NCBI RefSeq assembly: GCF_034387475.1
Contig: NZ_JAXCIL010000001.1
Location: forward strand, 1,178,001-1,242,000
DNA length: 64,000 nucleotides
Source: Pseudomonas sp. Teo4
GTDB taxonomy: Bacteria; Pseudomonadota; Gammaproteobacteria; Pseudomonadales; Pseudomonadaceae
Direction of reading: 5' to 3'
Below the pieces are notes generated by a model that made no database searches, was not told the origin of the DNA, and saw only the letters and a program-made list of their open reading frames with translations. Both the position numbers and the translations under genes were made by a program. The first letter of the stretch is position 1. Each line of letters opens with the position of its first letter. Positions 1 to 8,768 of the stretch are shown here, piece by piece.

Positions 1-77
1 ACTTCCCAAGCGCAAAAAAGCCCGGACCTTCCCCGCACGGCAAGGCCCAGGCAAAAACCTGCACTAACGAAACTCGC

Positions 78-1322
78 TTACCAGAACTTCCAGGTGTAGG
101 AGGTGATCACCCGCAGTTCGTCGTAGTCATTGCCGTACTTCTGCCAGGTGCGCATGTCCTTCACCTCGAAGCCCAGGCCATTGAGCGGGCCGCTCTGGAT
201 CACGTACGAAAGCATGATGTCGCGCTCGCTTTCCTGCTCCCTGGCCAGCCCCGCACCGCGGTCGATGTCGCTGCCCTTGATGTAGCGGGTGAACAGGCGC
301 AGGCCCGGCACACCCAAGGCCGCGAAGTTGTAGCCGTAACGCACCGACCAGCTGCGCTCGTCCGGGCGAATGAACGGCAGGCTGGCCCAGTTGGGCAGGT
401 ACAGCTGTGGTACGTAGCCGTTGAGGGTCGGGAACACGGTGTCGCCGGTCATGCGCTGGTAGCTGGCGCCGACCATGTGCCCGGCTTTCTCCAGCGTGAC
501 CAGGCCGCTGTAGGCGCGGTTGTCGACGGCGCCGCTGCGCGCACTGCCGTCTTCGCGGTTGTTGAAATAGCCGATGTCGGTCTTCAGCGTATAGCCATCG
601 CCAAAGGTGAAGCTGTGTTTGACGCCGCCATAGTCCTGTTTGTAGATGTCGTTGAGCACGCCATGGAAGTAGCTGGCTTGCAGCGCAGGGGTGACGGCGT
701 AGGTGGCGCCGACGAAATCCAGGCCTTCGCTGTCCAGGCTGTCGGAGGTGCCGAAGCGGTACAGGCGCTCATGGTTGGAGGACTCACGGGTGACGATCGA
801 CCAGAAGCGTCCGCCGACCAGGGTCAGGCGGTCGATATCGCGGGATTCGATCACCGCCCCTTGGTACAGGGTATCGAGCAAGCGGCTAGGGTCGTTGGAG
901 GCGACCGGGTAGTTGGGCCGCTGATCGCCGACTTTCACCAAGGTCTTGGCGTACTTGAGCTTCAGGGTCGCACCGGCTCGGCTGTAATCGTTGGCCGCTT
1001 GTTGCGCGTGCTGGCTGAAGGGGAGGGATCCGTCGTTGCCGCTGGCATCCAGGCGCAACCCATACTGCCCATTGACGTCCAGGCCAACCGCAACAGGGGT
1101 GTCGGTGAAGCCGGACTCGAACTGCAGGTCGAAACCCTGTGACCAGTTGCCGACCTTGGAAACCGGCGCGCCGGGGTTGGTGAAATCACGGTTGAGGTAA
1201 AGGTTTCGCAGGTTGACCGAGAGGTGGCTGTCATCCCACACCTCGGCAATGCAGTTCAGCGGAGAAAAAGCGGCGACAGACAGGCAGAGTGACGCAGCAC
1301 GCGACGGCCATTTGGGTTCCAT
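78..1322 (-). CDS. OprD-family outer-membrane porin
   Basis: Encodes a 414-residue outer-membrane channel of the OprD family, which takes up small organic acids and amino acids. An N-terminal signal peptide of about 26 residues is visible (hydrophobic stretch LCLSVAAFSPLN ending near AEVW). The mature part alternates aromatic and charged residues as in beta-barrels and holds the family-like stretch LFTRYIKGSDIDRG near residue 345. The chain ends in WKFW, the aromatic C-terminus typical of barrels. ATG at 1322 is preceded by an AGGA ribosome site. It lies just beyond the LysR regulator and the iac operon, so uptake of an aromatic acid is plausible, but the substrate cannot be read from sequence. 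Confidence 0.88.
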   Translation of the reverse strand: MEPKWPSRAASLCLSVAAFSPLNCIAEVWDDSHLSVNLRNLYLNRDFTNPGAPVSKVGNWSQGFDLQFESGFTDTPVAVGLDVNGQYGLRLDASGNDGSLPFSQHAQQAANDYSRAGATLKLKYAKTLVKVGDQRPNYPVASNDPSRLLDTLYQGAVIESRDIDRLTLVGGRFWSIVTRESSNHERLYRFGTSDSLDSEGLDFVGATYAVTPALQASYFHGVLNDIYKQDYGGVKHSFTFGDGYTLKTDIGYFNNREDGSARSGAVDNRAYSGLVTLEKAGHMVGASYQRMTGDTVFPTLNGYVPQLYLPNWASLPFIRPDERSWSVRYGYNFAALGVPGLRLFTRYIKGSDIDRGAGLAREQESERDIMLSYVIQSGPLNGLGFEVKDMRTWQKYGNDYDELRVITSYTWKFW

Positions 1323-1626
1323 TGGGGCATCCTGGAAATGTGATCAGTACAAGGCACCGGCAGTCGAGAACGGGCAGGAGCAAGCCGCGGGTCTTGGCCC
1401 GCTTGTCTGTCACAGGTGTTTTTGTTGTTGTGGGGGACAGGCTAAAGGGGGTAGGAGAGGGGCTCAATGACAGGGGTGGTCAATGTTGTTGCGGTTTACG
1501 CAACGGGTGTTGATCGTGCGGCCCCTTCGCGGGTAAACCCGCTCCCACAAGGTCTGAGTCATGCCCAGGTTCGACGGCAAGCAGGGTCCTGTGGGAGCGG
1601 GTTTACCCGCGAAGGGGCCGCAACCG
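1323..1626. other. Spacer with REPIN between porin and LysR genes
   Basis: No coding sequence is supported here. The half nearest the LysR stop carries a REP pair (see 1520-1620). The half nearest the porin would hold the porin promoter, but no convincing -35/-10 pair was recognised. Confidence 0.6.
1520..1620. repeat. REPIN: two REP units in inverted orientation
   Basis: The left unit (1520-1549) contains CGCGGGTAAACCCGC next to CTCCCACA. The right unit (1590-1620) is its inverse, TGTGGGAG followed by CGGGTTTACCCGCG. Each unit is itself a hairpin and the pair forms a larger one with a loop of about 40 nt. This is the GGGTAAACCC variety of Pseudomonas REP, distinct from the CCGGCAAGCCGG variety dominating the rest of the window. 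Confidence 0.85.
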
Positions 1627-2553
1627 TCACAAAGCCTGGCGCATCGCCTTGGCCATCTCGGTGGCCAACTCCCTGCTCAGCTCATCCAGCACCCGCCCGC
1701 GCCGGGTGACGATCTGCACATCGGTAGCCTGCATGGCCTCACAATCGACAGCGATGGCCTTGAGCGTCCCGCCCTTGAGTTCCTCGATGACCGGCAGCTC
1801 CGCCAGCAAGGTGGCGCCAAGCCCGGAGCGGACGAAGTCGAGGATCACCGCCAGCGAGTTGGACGTCAGCGTCGGTGTGATGCTGTGCGGCTGGTCCTTG
1901 CACGCCGCATCGATCAGCTCACGCACCCTGAAGTTGGCACCAGGCAGCACCAGCGACTCGCGCAGCACTTCCTCAAGGGTGACCTTGCTCCTGCCAGCCA
2001 GCCGGTTGTCGCGGTGCACGATCAGGCGCAAGGGCTGGGCCAGGCTGAACAGCCGAGTCAGGCGGGCGTTAGGGCTTGGTGCGAATACCACGCCCAGGTG
2101 CGCCTCGTCCGCCATTACCATGCGCTCTACCTCGGCAGACGGTGCGCTGATGATCTCGGCCTTGTGCTCACCATGGGCACGCAACCAGGCCTGCAACGTG
2201 TGGATAGCACGAGCGCCGAGCAGGCCTTCGCCGATGGCGATCACCGTCGAGGCGGCTTGCCGGCTGCGCAACTCGTCGAGCCTTGCGACCAACGCCGCGT
2301 GCTGGCTGATCCGCTGCACGTAGTACTCGACGGCCGCCTCGCCTGCGGCGGTGAGGCTGATACGGTGGGTGCCTTGCCTGACCAACTCAATGTCGAGCTC
2401 TTCTTCCAGCCGGGCGATCTGCCGGCTGACCGATGAGGTGGCCACGCCCAGTGCCTCGGCGGCGGCGCGCATCGAGCCTTTCTCATTGCTCAAGTACAGA
2501 TAGCGCAAGCGGTGGTCCTGCAGGTCTATCTGGCGCGGGTTCTTGCTGGGCAT
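1627..2553 (-). CDS. LysR-family transcriptional regulator
   Basis: A 308-residue DNA-binding regulator. The winged HTH is near residues 12-70, with the motif GSMRAAAEALGVATSSVSRQ followed by IARLEEELDIELV. A substrate-binding domain typical of LTTRs follows. ATG at 2553 is preferred over an upstream in-frame TTG at 2586. It faces away from the iac operon across an AT-rich 0.5-kb spacer. It could control the porin, itself, or iac, but iac has its own regulator iacR. Confidence 0.85.
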   Translation of the reverse strand: MPSKNPRQIDLQDHRLRYLYLSNEKGSMRAAAEALGVATSSVSRQIARLEEELDIELVRQGTHRISLTAAGEAAVEYYVQRISQHAALVARLDELRSRQAASTVIAIGEGLLGARAIHTLQAWLRAHGEHKAEIISAPSAEVERMVMADEAHLGVVFAPSPNARLTRLFSLAQPLRLIVHRDNRLAGRSKVTLEEVLRESLVLPGANFRVRELIDAACKDQPHSITPTLTSNSLAVILDFVRSGLGATLLAELPVIEELKGGTLKAIAVDCEAMQATDVQIVTRRGRVLDELSRELATEMAKAMRQAL

Positions 2554-3067
2554 GGAAGCGGCCTCGTCACAACGCGGGGTGGGCAAGCTGGAGGCATCCT
2601 ACACCAGGTTCTGGCCCTGAATGTGACTGGCCGAACGTGGTCGGTTTTTAGCATCCAACTCATTTTTTTTAGCTGTAATTTTACAGCTGCTTAGAAATTT
2701 TTGCGCTTTACGTCGGTTAGATAGCACTTCGAGAAAATCAATAAATTCTATTTAAATCAGTATTTTGCAATCAAAACGAGAATTTTTCCTGTTTTTTGTT
2801 ACCGAGAAATCCAGATTTATAGCGTGAAATTTCAATTGACAATTCACGTAATAAATCGCAGATTTTCTCCATCGGCACCAAAACAAGAGAGACAGATCAT
2901 GCCGCCCGATCCAGCCCGCCTCACCGGTAGTTGGTACTTGCCCATGGGCAGTCCAGCCGCGTCCCCACCGCTTCTCGGTGGCGTCGATTTTCCCTAGGGA
3001 ATCGGCATTCCTTACTGCCCAGCAATTCCCCCAAAAAGTACACCCGTGCCTGAGACGGAGAATGTCT
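2554..3067. promoter_or_regulatory. AT-rich divergent spacer upstream of iacA
   Basis: No gene is supported. About 2640-2880 is strikingly AT-rich compared with both neighbours, with runs such as TTTTTTTAGCTG and AATAAATTCTATTTAAATC. It must carry the promoters of iacA and of the LysR gene. The dyad at 2823-2848 is listed separately. From about 2890 to 3060 composition returns to normal, leaving room for a long iacA leader. Confidence 0.6.
2823..2848. promoter_or_regulatory. Candidate IacR operator upstream of iacA
   Basis: Inverted repeat CGTGAA, 14 nt, TTCACG, within the AT-rich iacA upstream region. Dyads of this size suit a MarR dimer. A matching TTCACG half-site followed by TTAACAATTAC lies upstream of iacH at 9385-9390. 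IacR binding is inferred only from position and symmetry. Confidence 0.4.
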
Positions 3068-4237
3068 ATGGATTCGCTTTGCCTGCAAACAGCCCCAGGG
3101 TCTTCACTTGCCCACGGCCCGGCCTTCGAGGCCCTGCTCGACGGTATTCGTGAGCGAGCCCGCCTTGGCGAGTTCGACCGCCAGCGCCACATTTCCCGCG
3201 ATGTGATCGATGCCTTCAAGGCCCATGGCGTGTATCGCGCCCTGGTACCCAGCCGTTTCGGCGGGCTTGAGTGCTCGCCGGGCGAGTTCTGCGAAATGAT
3301 CGAGCGCATTTCCCATGCCGATGGCTCGGCGGGCTGGGTCGCAAGCTTCGGCATGAGCCCGGTCTACCTGGCGGCGTTGCCGCTGGACACCGTCGCCAGC
3401 CTGTACCGCAACGACCCCAACACGGTGTTTGCCGGCGGCATCTTCCCGCCGCAACCGGCCGAAGTGGTGGCCGGCGGCTTCAAGGTCAATGGCCGCTGGA
3501 AGTACTCCAGCGGCTCGATGGGCGCCGACATCGTTGGCGTCGGTATCGCCCCGCGCAATGGCGACAAACTGGACCTGCCACGCCTGGCAGTGATGCCGCG
3601 CAGCCAGGCACGTGTCGAGGAAACCTGGGACACCGTGGGCCTGCTGGGCACCGGCAGCCACGACCTGGTGGTCGAGAACGTGGTGGTGGGCGAGGAGTGG
3701 ACCTTCGTGCGCGGCGGCCAGCCGAACCTGGACGAACCCTTCTTCCGCTATCCGTCGCTGTCGTTCGCCACCCAGGTGCTGTCGGTGGTCGGCCTGGGTG
3801 TGGCCCGCGCCGCGCTGGACGAATTGTCGGGCATGGCCAGCGGCCGTATCTCGGTCACCGGCGCCCCGGCGTTGGCCGACCGCCCGCTGGCCCAGGTCGA
3901 TGTGGCCAAGTCGGAGGCCGCGCTGCGTTCGGCCCGGGCTTTTTTCTACGAATCCATCGAGCAGGCCTGGGGCCATGTGCTGGCCGGCGACCCGGTGCCC
4001 GCCGAGGTGGTCAACTTGCTGCGCCTGTCTTCGACCCACGCATCGCGTATCGCCGCCGAGGTGGCGCGCAGTGCGCAGATGCTTTCGGGCATGACCGGCA
4101 TCTACAACGAAAGCCCGCTGGCACGTTGCGTCAACGACGCCCAGGTGGTCACCCAGCACGCCTTCATGGGTGATGTGACCTACCAGAACGCCGGCGCCAT
4201 GTTCTTTGGTAAGCAGCCCCTTCCGGGCTACCTGTAA
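3068..4237 (+). CDS. iacA: IacA, flavin-dependent indole-3-acetate monooxygenase
   Basis: A 389-residue protein of the acyl-CoA-dehydrogenase-fold group D flavin monooxygenases. It would hydroxylate the indole ring of IAA using reduced flavin supplied by IacG. The N-terminal helical domain (ERARLGEFDRQRHISRDVID) is followed by the flavin-fold middle domain (ISHADGSAGWVASFGMSP) and a four-helix C-terminal domain. ATG 3068 is chosen because GGAGA at 3057-3061 is spaced 6 nt from it; ATG 3062 is an in-frame alternative. First gene of the seven-gene iacA-G operon. Family assignment is firm; the specific name rests on exact conservation of the iac gene order. Confidence 0.9.
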   Translation: MDSLCLQTAPGSSLAHGPAFEALLDGIRERARLGEFDRQRHISRDVIDAFKAHGVYRALVPSRFGGLECSPGEFCEMIERISHADGSAGWVASFGMSPVYLAALPLDTVASLYRNDPNTVFAGGIFPPQPAEVVAGGFKVNGRWKYSSGSMGADIVGVGIAPRNGDKLDLPRLAVMPRSQARVEETWDTVGLLGTGSHDLVVENVVVGEEWTFVRGGQPNLDEPFFRYPSLSFATQVLSVVGLGVARAALDELSGMASGRISVTGAPALADRPLAQVDVAKSEAALRSARAFFYESIEQAWGHVLAGDPVPAEVVNLLRLSSTHASRIAAEVARSAQMLSGMTGIYNESPLARCVNDAQVVTQHAFMGDVTYQNAGAMFFGKQPLPGYL

Positions 4238-4254
4238 CTCTCGGGATAACTGTC

Positions 4255-4617
4255 ATGAGCGATAAGAAAGCCTTGCGCGTGCTGTTCTGCATGGGCATCA
4301 ACCAGAACTTTTTCGATGCCCCGCGTGAAGAGCAGCTCGATGTGTGGGCGGCATTCAGCGAAATGTGGAACGGCATCCATGACCTGCCAGGCGTGCACGT
4401 GCTGGGCAACATGGACGACGACAAAAGCATGGTCGGGCCGTCGGACGGCTTCCCCTGGACCACCTACCTGCTGGCCGACGTGCCCGACATCGAGACCGTG
4501 CACGCCGCCTGCAACCTGTTCCGCACCAGTGCCGTGGGCACCGGCCCGTACAAGCTGTGGCGCTACGCCAAGGTCGAGGCCCGCGTCGGCCGCGAGCTGA
4601 TCATCCAGCGCGCCTGA
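4255..4617 (+). CDS. iacB: IacB, small protein of the IAA-degradation operon
   Basis: A 120-residue soluble protein of unknown biochemical role, conserved as the second gene of iac clusters. The sequence suggests a compact alpha/beta fold (RVLFCMGINQNFF, then WTTYLLADVPDIETVHAACN) reminiscent of small dimeric alpha-beta-barrel proteins such as EthD or stress-responsive barrels, but no catalytic motif stands out. It begins 17 nt after the iacA stop, so it is surely cotranscribed. Confidence 0.82.
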   Translation: MSDKKALRVLFCMGINQNFFDAPREEQLDVWAAFSEMWNGIHDLPGVHVLGNMDDDKSMVGPSDGFPWTTYLLADVPDIETVHAACNLFRTSAVGTGPYKLWRYAKVEARVGRELIIQRA

Positions 4618-4670
4618 ACCCTACCCAACACCGAGAACTGCCAGCCATTGCAGCTGGCATGGAGAATCCC

Positions 4671-5945
4671 GTGAGCAACCTGATTCCCGCCGTAAACCTC
4701 GCGGTCGACCCTGCCGAACTGGTGCAGCCAGACCGCGTCCACACCTCGCTCTACACCGACCCGGCGCTGTTCGATGCCGAGCTTGAAAAGATCTTCCACA
4801 GCACCTGGGTGTGGGTCGCCCACGAGAGCGAAATCGCCGAGTCGGGCCACTACAAGACCACCTACATCGGCAAGCAGCCGGTGATCGTGGTGCGCGACCG
4901 CAAGAAAGACGTGCACGTACTGCTCAACCGCTGCCGCCATCGCGGCGCCACCGTCTGCGAGCACAAGAAGGGCAAGACCAACAGCTTCGTCTGCCCGTAC
5001 CACGGCTGGGGCTATGCCCTGGACGGCTCGCTGCGCGGCATCCCGCACCCGGAAAGCTACGGCGACTGCCTCGACAAGGCCGAACTGCCGCTGGTGAGCC
5101 TGCGTACCGAAAGCTACGCCGGCATGATCTTCGCCACCTTCAAGGACGACATCGAGCCCTTGGTGGACTTCCTTGGCCCGGCCAGGAAATGGATGGACCT
5201 GTTCATGAAGCAGGGCGCCGGCTACGGCATCAAGGTACCGGGTGAGCACCGTTTCCGCTTCCCCGGCAACTGGAAGATCCAGCTGGAAAACACCACCGAC
5301 GCCTACCACTTCCCGCTGGTGCACAAGAGCTTCCTGTCTTCGGTCGACGAACAGACCCTTGAGCTGTTCGATTTCGTCAAAGGCCCCGGCTACGTCGAAG
5401 ACCTGGGCAACGGCCACAGCGTCATGGTGATGATCCCGGAGCTGGTCGACCTGGAAGCCGATCTCGACAAGCCGATCCCCGAGCGTTTCGAGGCGCTGGC
5501 CGCCGAGTTGCGTGACGAAGGTATCGACGAGCAGCAGGTGCGGCGCATCGTGCGTGCCGTCGGTGGTACCGGTTTCAACCTCAACCTGTTCCCCAACGTG
5601 GCCTGTTCGATGGCGTTCTTCCGCGTGCTGCAGCCGATCTCGGTGACCGAGACCGAAATCCACCATTCGGTGATCACCATGGACGGTGGCCCGGCTGCGG
5701 CCAACCGCTACCGCCTGCGCCTGCACGAGCACTTCCAGGGCCCGATGGGCTTCGGCACCCCGGACGATTCCGAGGCCTGGGAGCGCGTGCAGAAGGGCGC
5801 CAACGCCGGTGAGAACCTGTGGATCATGCTCAACCGCGGCCTGCCCGGCGAGCAAGCCAGTGAAGATGGCCTGGTCAGCGACGTGAGTGCCGAAACCGGC
5901 ATGCGCGCGGCGTACCAGCAGTGGAAAAAGATGATGTCGGCCTGA
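4671..5945 (+). CDS. iacC: IacC, Rieske oxygenase large subunit
   Basis: A 424-residue alpha subunit of an aromatic-ring-hydroxylating dioxygenase. The Rieske ligands are visible as CRHRGATVC and CPYHGWGY around residue 100. The mononuclear iron site shows DAYHFPLVHKSF (D-x2-H-x4-H) near residue 210. With IacD and reductase IacF it acts late in IAA breakdown, leading from dioxindole-3-acetate to catechol in the scheme worked out for P. putida 1290. GTG at 4671 is preferred because GGAGA lies 5 nt upstream; an in-frame ATG at 4659 would add four residues. Confidence 0.92.
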   Translation: MSNLIPAVNLAVDPAELVQPDRVHTSLYTDPALFDAELEKIFHSTWVWVAHESEIAESGHYKTTYIGKQPVIVVRDRKKDVHVLLNRCRHRGATVCEHKKGKTNSFVCPYHGWGYALDGSLRGIPHPESYGDCLDKAELPLVSLRTESYAGMIFATFKDDIEPLVDFLGPARKWMDLFMKQGAGYGIKVPGEHRFRFPGNWKIQLENTTDAYHFPLVHKSFLSSVDEQTLELFDFVKGPGYVEDLGNGHSVMVMIPELVDLEADLDKPIPERFEALAAELRDEGIDEQQVRRIVRAVGGTGFNLNLFPNVACSMAFFRVLQPISVTETEIHHSVITMDGGPAAANRYRLRLHEHFQGPMGFGTPDDSEAWERVQKGANAGENLWIMLNRGLPGEQASEDGLVSDVSAETGMRAAYQQWKKMMSA

Positions 5946-5959
5946 GTGTGGAGAACCCT

Positions 5960-6436
5960 ATGAACCTGCAACTGCTGCAAGAAGTGACCGCTTTCATCTG
6001 GCAGGAAGGCGACATGCTCGACCACGGCGAATACGACGCCTGGCTGAAACAGTGGACTCCGAAAGGGACCTACATCATCCCGATCAACCCCAGGGAAACC
6101 GACTACGAGAACACCCTGAACTACGCCTATGACGACCACCACATGCGCCAGCTGCGCGTGCAGCGGCTGATCGGCGGCGAGTCGATTTCCACCAGCCCGC
6201 AGCCGCGCACGGTGCGCGCCATCTCGCGCATCCGCGTGCTGGCCGACGATGGCGTCAACGTCACCGTGCGCGCCGCGCAGAACGTGCGTGAGTTTCGCAA
6301 GGAAAGCCTCAAGCACTACACCGCCGACCTGACCTACGAGCTGGTGCGCGCCGAAGGCGGCTTCAAGATCCAGCGCAAGGTCATCAGCCTGATCAACAGC
6401 GACGATGCCCTCGCCGGTATCGGCTACATCCTCTGA
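5960..6436 (+). CDS. iacD: IacD, Rieske oxygenase small subunit
   Basis: A 158-residue beta subunit with the NTF2-like cone fold usual for ring-hydroxylating dioxygenases. The characteristic N-terminal part reads EVTAFIWQEGDMLDHGEYDAW, and RTVRAISRIRVLADDG sits mid-chain. Beta subunits are structural and help set substrate range. It starts 14 nt after iacC with GGAGA as ribosome site. Confidence 0.9.
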   Translation: MNLQLLQEVTAFIWQEGDMLDHGEYDAWLKQWTPKGTYIIPINPRETDYENTLNYAYDDHHMRQLRVQRLIGGESISTSPQPRTVRAISRIRVLADDGVNVTVRAAQNVREFRKESLKHYTADLTYELVRAEGGFKIQRKVISLINSDDALAGIGYIL

Positions 6437-6447
6437 AGGAGCACGGC

Positions 6448-7188
6448 ATGAACCAGGTTGCATTGGTTACCGGCGCGGGGCAGGGACTTGGCCAGCGCTT
6501 CTGCGCAAGGCTGCTGGCCGCAGGCTTCGATGTCGTGGTCACTGACCGTGACCTGGGCGCCGCGCAGGCTGCGGCGGCAGCGCTGCAAGGGAAGGGCGGC
6601 AAGGCCCTGGCGGTCAAGCTCGATGTCGCCAGCAAGCAGGACTTCGAGCAGGCACTGGCCCAGGTACTGGAGCACTTCGGCGCGTTGCACGTGGTGGTCA
6701 ACAACGCCGCCATCACCAAGACCACGCCGCTGATGCAGATCAGCCCGGAGGAGTTCGACGCAGTGGTCGGGCTCAACCTGCGCAGCGTGTTCCTGGGTTG
6801 CCAGGTGCTGGGTGCGCACATGGCCGAGGCCGGCTACGGGCGGATCATCAACATGGCCTCGCTGGCCGGGCAGAACGGCGGTACCGCCACTGGCGCGCAC
6901 TACGCGGCGAGCAAAGGGGCGATCGTCACCCTGACCAAGATCTTCGCCAAGGAATTCGCCAGCCGTGGCGTCACGGTCAACGCCATCGCGCCGGGGCCGA
7001 TCGATTCACCGGCCGTGCATGCGGCGGTGCCTGCCGAGCGCATGAATGGCCTGCTGGCCAACATCCCGGTGCAGCGCCTGGGCGATGCGCACTTTCTGGG
7101 CGACCTGATCGTGCAACTGGCGCGGCCCGAGGCCTACTTCACCACCGGGGCGACCTGGGACGTGAACGGCGGCCTGTTCATGCGTTGA
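6448..7188 (+). CDS. iacE: IacE, short-chain dehydrogenase/reductase
   Basis: A 246-residue classical SDR. It shows the cofactor motif TGAGQGLGQ at residues 8-16, the NNAAI motif near 87, the catalytic Ser in the INMASLAGQ stretch, and YAASK near 152 (Tyr-Lys). In the iac pathway IacE is implicated with IacA in the early conversion of IAA to dioxindole-3-acetate. It begins 11 nt after iacD behind AAGGAG. The start and length match the family. Confidence 0.92.
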   Translation: MNQVALVTGAGQGLGQRFCARLLAAGFDVVVTDRDLGAAQAAAAALQGKGGKALAVKLDVASKQDFEQALAQVLEHFGALHVVVNNAAITKTTPLMQISPEEFDAVVGLNLRSVFLGCQVLGAHMAEAGYGRIINMASLAGQNGGTATGAHYAASKGAIVTLTKIFAKEFASRGVTVNAIAPGPIDSPAVHAAVPAERMNGLLANIPVQRLGDAHFLGDLIVQLARPEAYFTTGATWDVNGGLFMR

Positions 7189-7238
7189 TCAATTTCCGGG
7201 GGCAGCCGATGCCCCCGACGTTTTACGGGGCTTTCGCC

Positions 7239-8198
7239 ATGAATGAAGAATTGCTGAATGTAGTCGTGCGCAAGCGCGAAATCCAAGGGGACGACGTGGT
7301 CGTTCTCGACCTCGAACGTGTCGACGGTGAGTGGTTGCCAGCCTTCGATGCCGGCGCCCATGTCGACATCCATATCGCCGACGGGCTGGTGCGCCAGTAC
7401 TCGCTGTGCGGCGACCCGGCCGACAGCTCGGTATACCGCCTGGGCGTACTCAAGGACCCGGCGTCGCGCGGCGGCTCGGTGGGCGTTCACGAAACCTTGC
7501 TGGAAGGCCGCGAGCTGCAGATCAGTGCACCGCGCAACCTGTTCCCGCTCGCCGCACAGGCCCAGCGCACCATCCTGCTGGGTGGCGGCATCGGCATCAC
7601 GCCGATGATCGCCATGGCCCATGCCTTGAAGCAGCAAGGGGCAGATTTCGAGCTGCACTACTGTGGCCGCTCGCGCAGCCGCAGTGCCTTCCTCGACGAG
7701 CTGGCCAACGCCCCGTTCGCCGCCCAGGTGTTCACCCACTTCGACGACGAAGGCCCACAGCAGCGGCTCGACCTGGCCGCGGTGCTTGGCCATGGCAAAA
7801 CCGGCACGCACATGTACACCTGCGGCCCGGCGGGCTTCATGGACTGGGTGATTGGCGGCGCGCGCCAGCAGGGTTATGCCGAGGACCACATCCACAAGGA
7901 ATACTTCCAGGTGGAGGTGGACGCCAGTGGCGACAGCTTCGAAGTGGTCGCCGCACGCAGCAACAAGACCGTTCAGGTAGCCGAGGGGCAGACCATCCTC
8001 GACGCCCTGGCCCAGGTCGGGATCAAGATCGAGATTTCCTGCGAGCAGGGTGTCTGCGGTACCTGCCTGTGCGATGTGCTCGAAGGCGAACCAGACCACC
8101 GTGACGTGTACCTGACTGACGAAGAAAAGGCCGCCAACGACCAGATCCTGGTGTGTTGCTCGCGGGCCAAATCCAACAAGCTCGTGCTGGACATCTGA
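7239..8198 (+). CDS. iacF: IacF, FAD/[2Fe-2S] oxygenase reductase
   Basis: A 319-residue reductase of the phthalate-dioxygenase-reductase/VanB type. It has an N-terminal FMN/FAD domain (RQYSLCG near residue 50), an NAD domain (GGGIGITPMIAMAH) and a C-terminal plant-type ferredoxin with CEQGVCGTCLC near 272 and a fourth Cys in ILVCCSRA. It passes electrons from NAD(P)H to IacCD. ATG 7239 was chosen; an in-frame ATG at 7209 is possible but adds residues not typical of the family. Confidence 0.92.
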   Translation: MNEELLNVVVRKREIQGDDVVVLDLERVDGEWLPAFDAGAHVDIHIADGLVRQYSLCGDPADSSVYRLGVLKDPASRGGSVGVHETLLEGRELQISAPRNLFPLAAQAQRTILLGGGIGITPMIAMAHALKQQGADFELHYCGRSRSRSAFLDELANAPFAAQVFTHFDDEGPQQRLDLAAVLGHGKTGTHMYTCGPAGFMDWVIGGARQQGYAEDHIHKEYFQVEVDASGDSFEVVAARSNKTVQVAEGQTILDALAQVGIKIEISCEQGVCGTCLCDVLEGEPDHRDVYLTDEEKAANDQILVCCSRAKSNKLVLDI

Positions 8199-8209
8199 GG
8201 AGAATGACC

Positions 8210-8707
8210 ATGGTTGACGTAACCCGTTTTCGCGACGCAATGGCCATGCTCGGTGGCGCTGTTTCGGTCATCACCACCGACGGTGTCGCCGGCCGTTTCG
8301 GCTTCACGGCCTCGGCGGTGTGCAGCGTGACCGACTCGCCGCCCACGCTGCTGGTGTGCATGAACCGCGCCTCGCATTCCAATGCCCAGTTCAAGGCCAA
8401 CGGCGCGCTGTGCGTGAACGTGCTGGCCGGCACCCATCGCGAGCTGTCGGGGGCCTTCGCCAACAAGCACCTGAACATGGACGAGCGCTTCGCCACCGCG
8501 CAATGGGGTGTGCTGGAAAGCGGTGCACCGGTGATGGACGAGGCGCTGGTCAACTTCGACTGTCGCATCGCCCAGGTGCACGAGGTGGGTTCGCACAGCA
8601 TCTTCTACTGCGAGATCCAGGACATTCGCCTGGGTGGCGCCGACGACGGGCTGGTGTACTTCAACCGTGCCTACCACCGCGTCTGCGAAACCTCGAAGGC
8701 TTGCTGA
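8210..8707 (+). CDS. iacG: IacG, flavin reductase
   Basis: A 165-residue protein of the flavin-reductase-like FMN-binding family (HpaC/DszD type). It supplies reduced flavin to a two-component oxygenase, here most likely IacA. Recognisable segments are the N-terminal FRDAMAMLGGAVSVITT, TASAVCSVTDSPPTLLVCMN and AYHRVCE near the end. ATG 8210 has AGGAG with 7-nt spacing; an ATG 6 nt upstream overlaps the ribosome site too closely. Last gene of the iacA-G operon, followed by a terminator. Confidence 0.9.
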   Translation: MVDVTRFRDAMAMLGGAVSVITTDGVAGRFGFTASAVCSVTDSPPTLLVCMNRASHSNAQFKANGALCVNVLAGTHRELSGAFANKHLNMDERFATAQWGVLESGAPVMDEALVNFDCRIAQVHEVGSHSIFYCEIQDIRLGGADDGLVYFNRAYHRVCETSKAC

Positions 8708-8731
8708 ACCGGCACCTGTGCCTGGTCTTTT

Positions 8732-8757
8732 GCCCAGTCGCTCCACTGGGCTTTTTT
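8732..8757. terminator. Terminator between convergent iacG and iacR
   Basis: The stem GCCCAGT/ACTGGGC has a 6-nt loop and is followed by TTTTTT on the + strand. It lies in the 61-nt gap between the stops of iacG and iacR and ends the iacA-G transcript. The minus side has only a short A/T run, so action on iacR is less sure. Confidence 0.85.
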
Positions 8758-8768
8758 CCGGCGCCGGC

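Noticed and set aside
2752..3354. A 200-codon minus-strand frame between the LysR gene and iacA.
   Set aside because: Its AT-rich part has atypical codon use, it overlaps iacA in antisense, and it has no recognisable ribosome site or domain.
6798..8198. A longer iacF reading frame starting inside iacE.
   Set aside because: The extra N-terminus is an out-of-frame reading of iacE and lacks the reductase fold; ATG 7239 gives the normal length.
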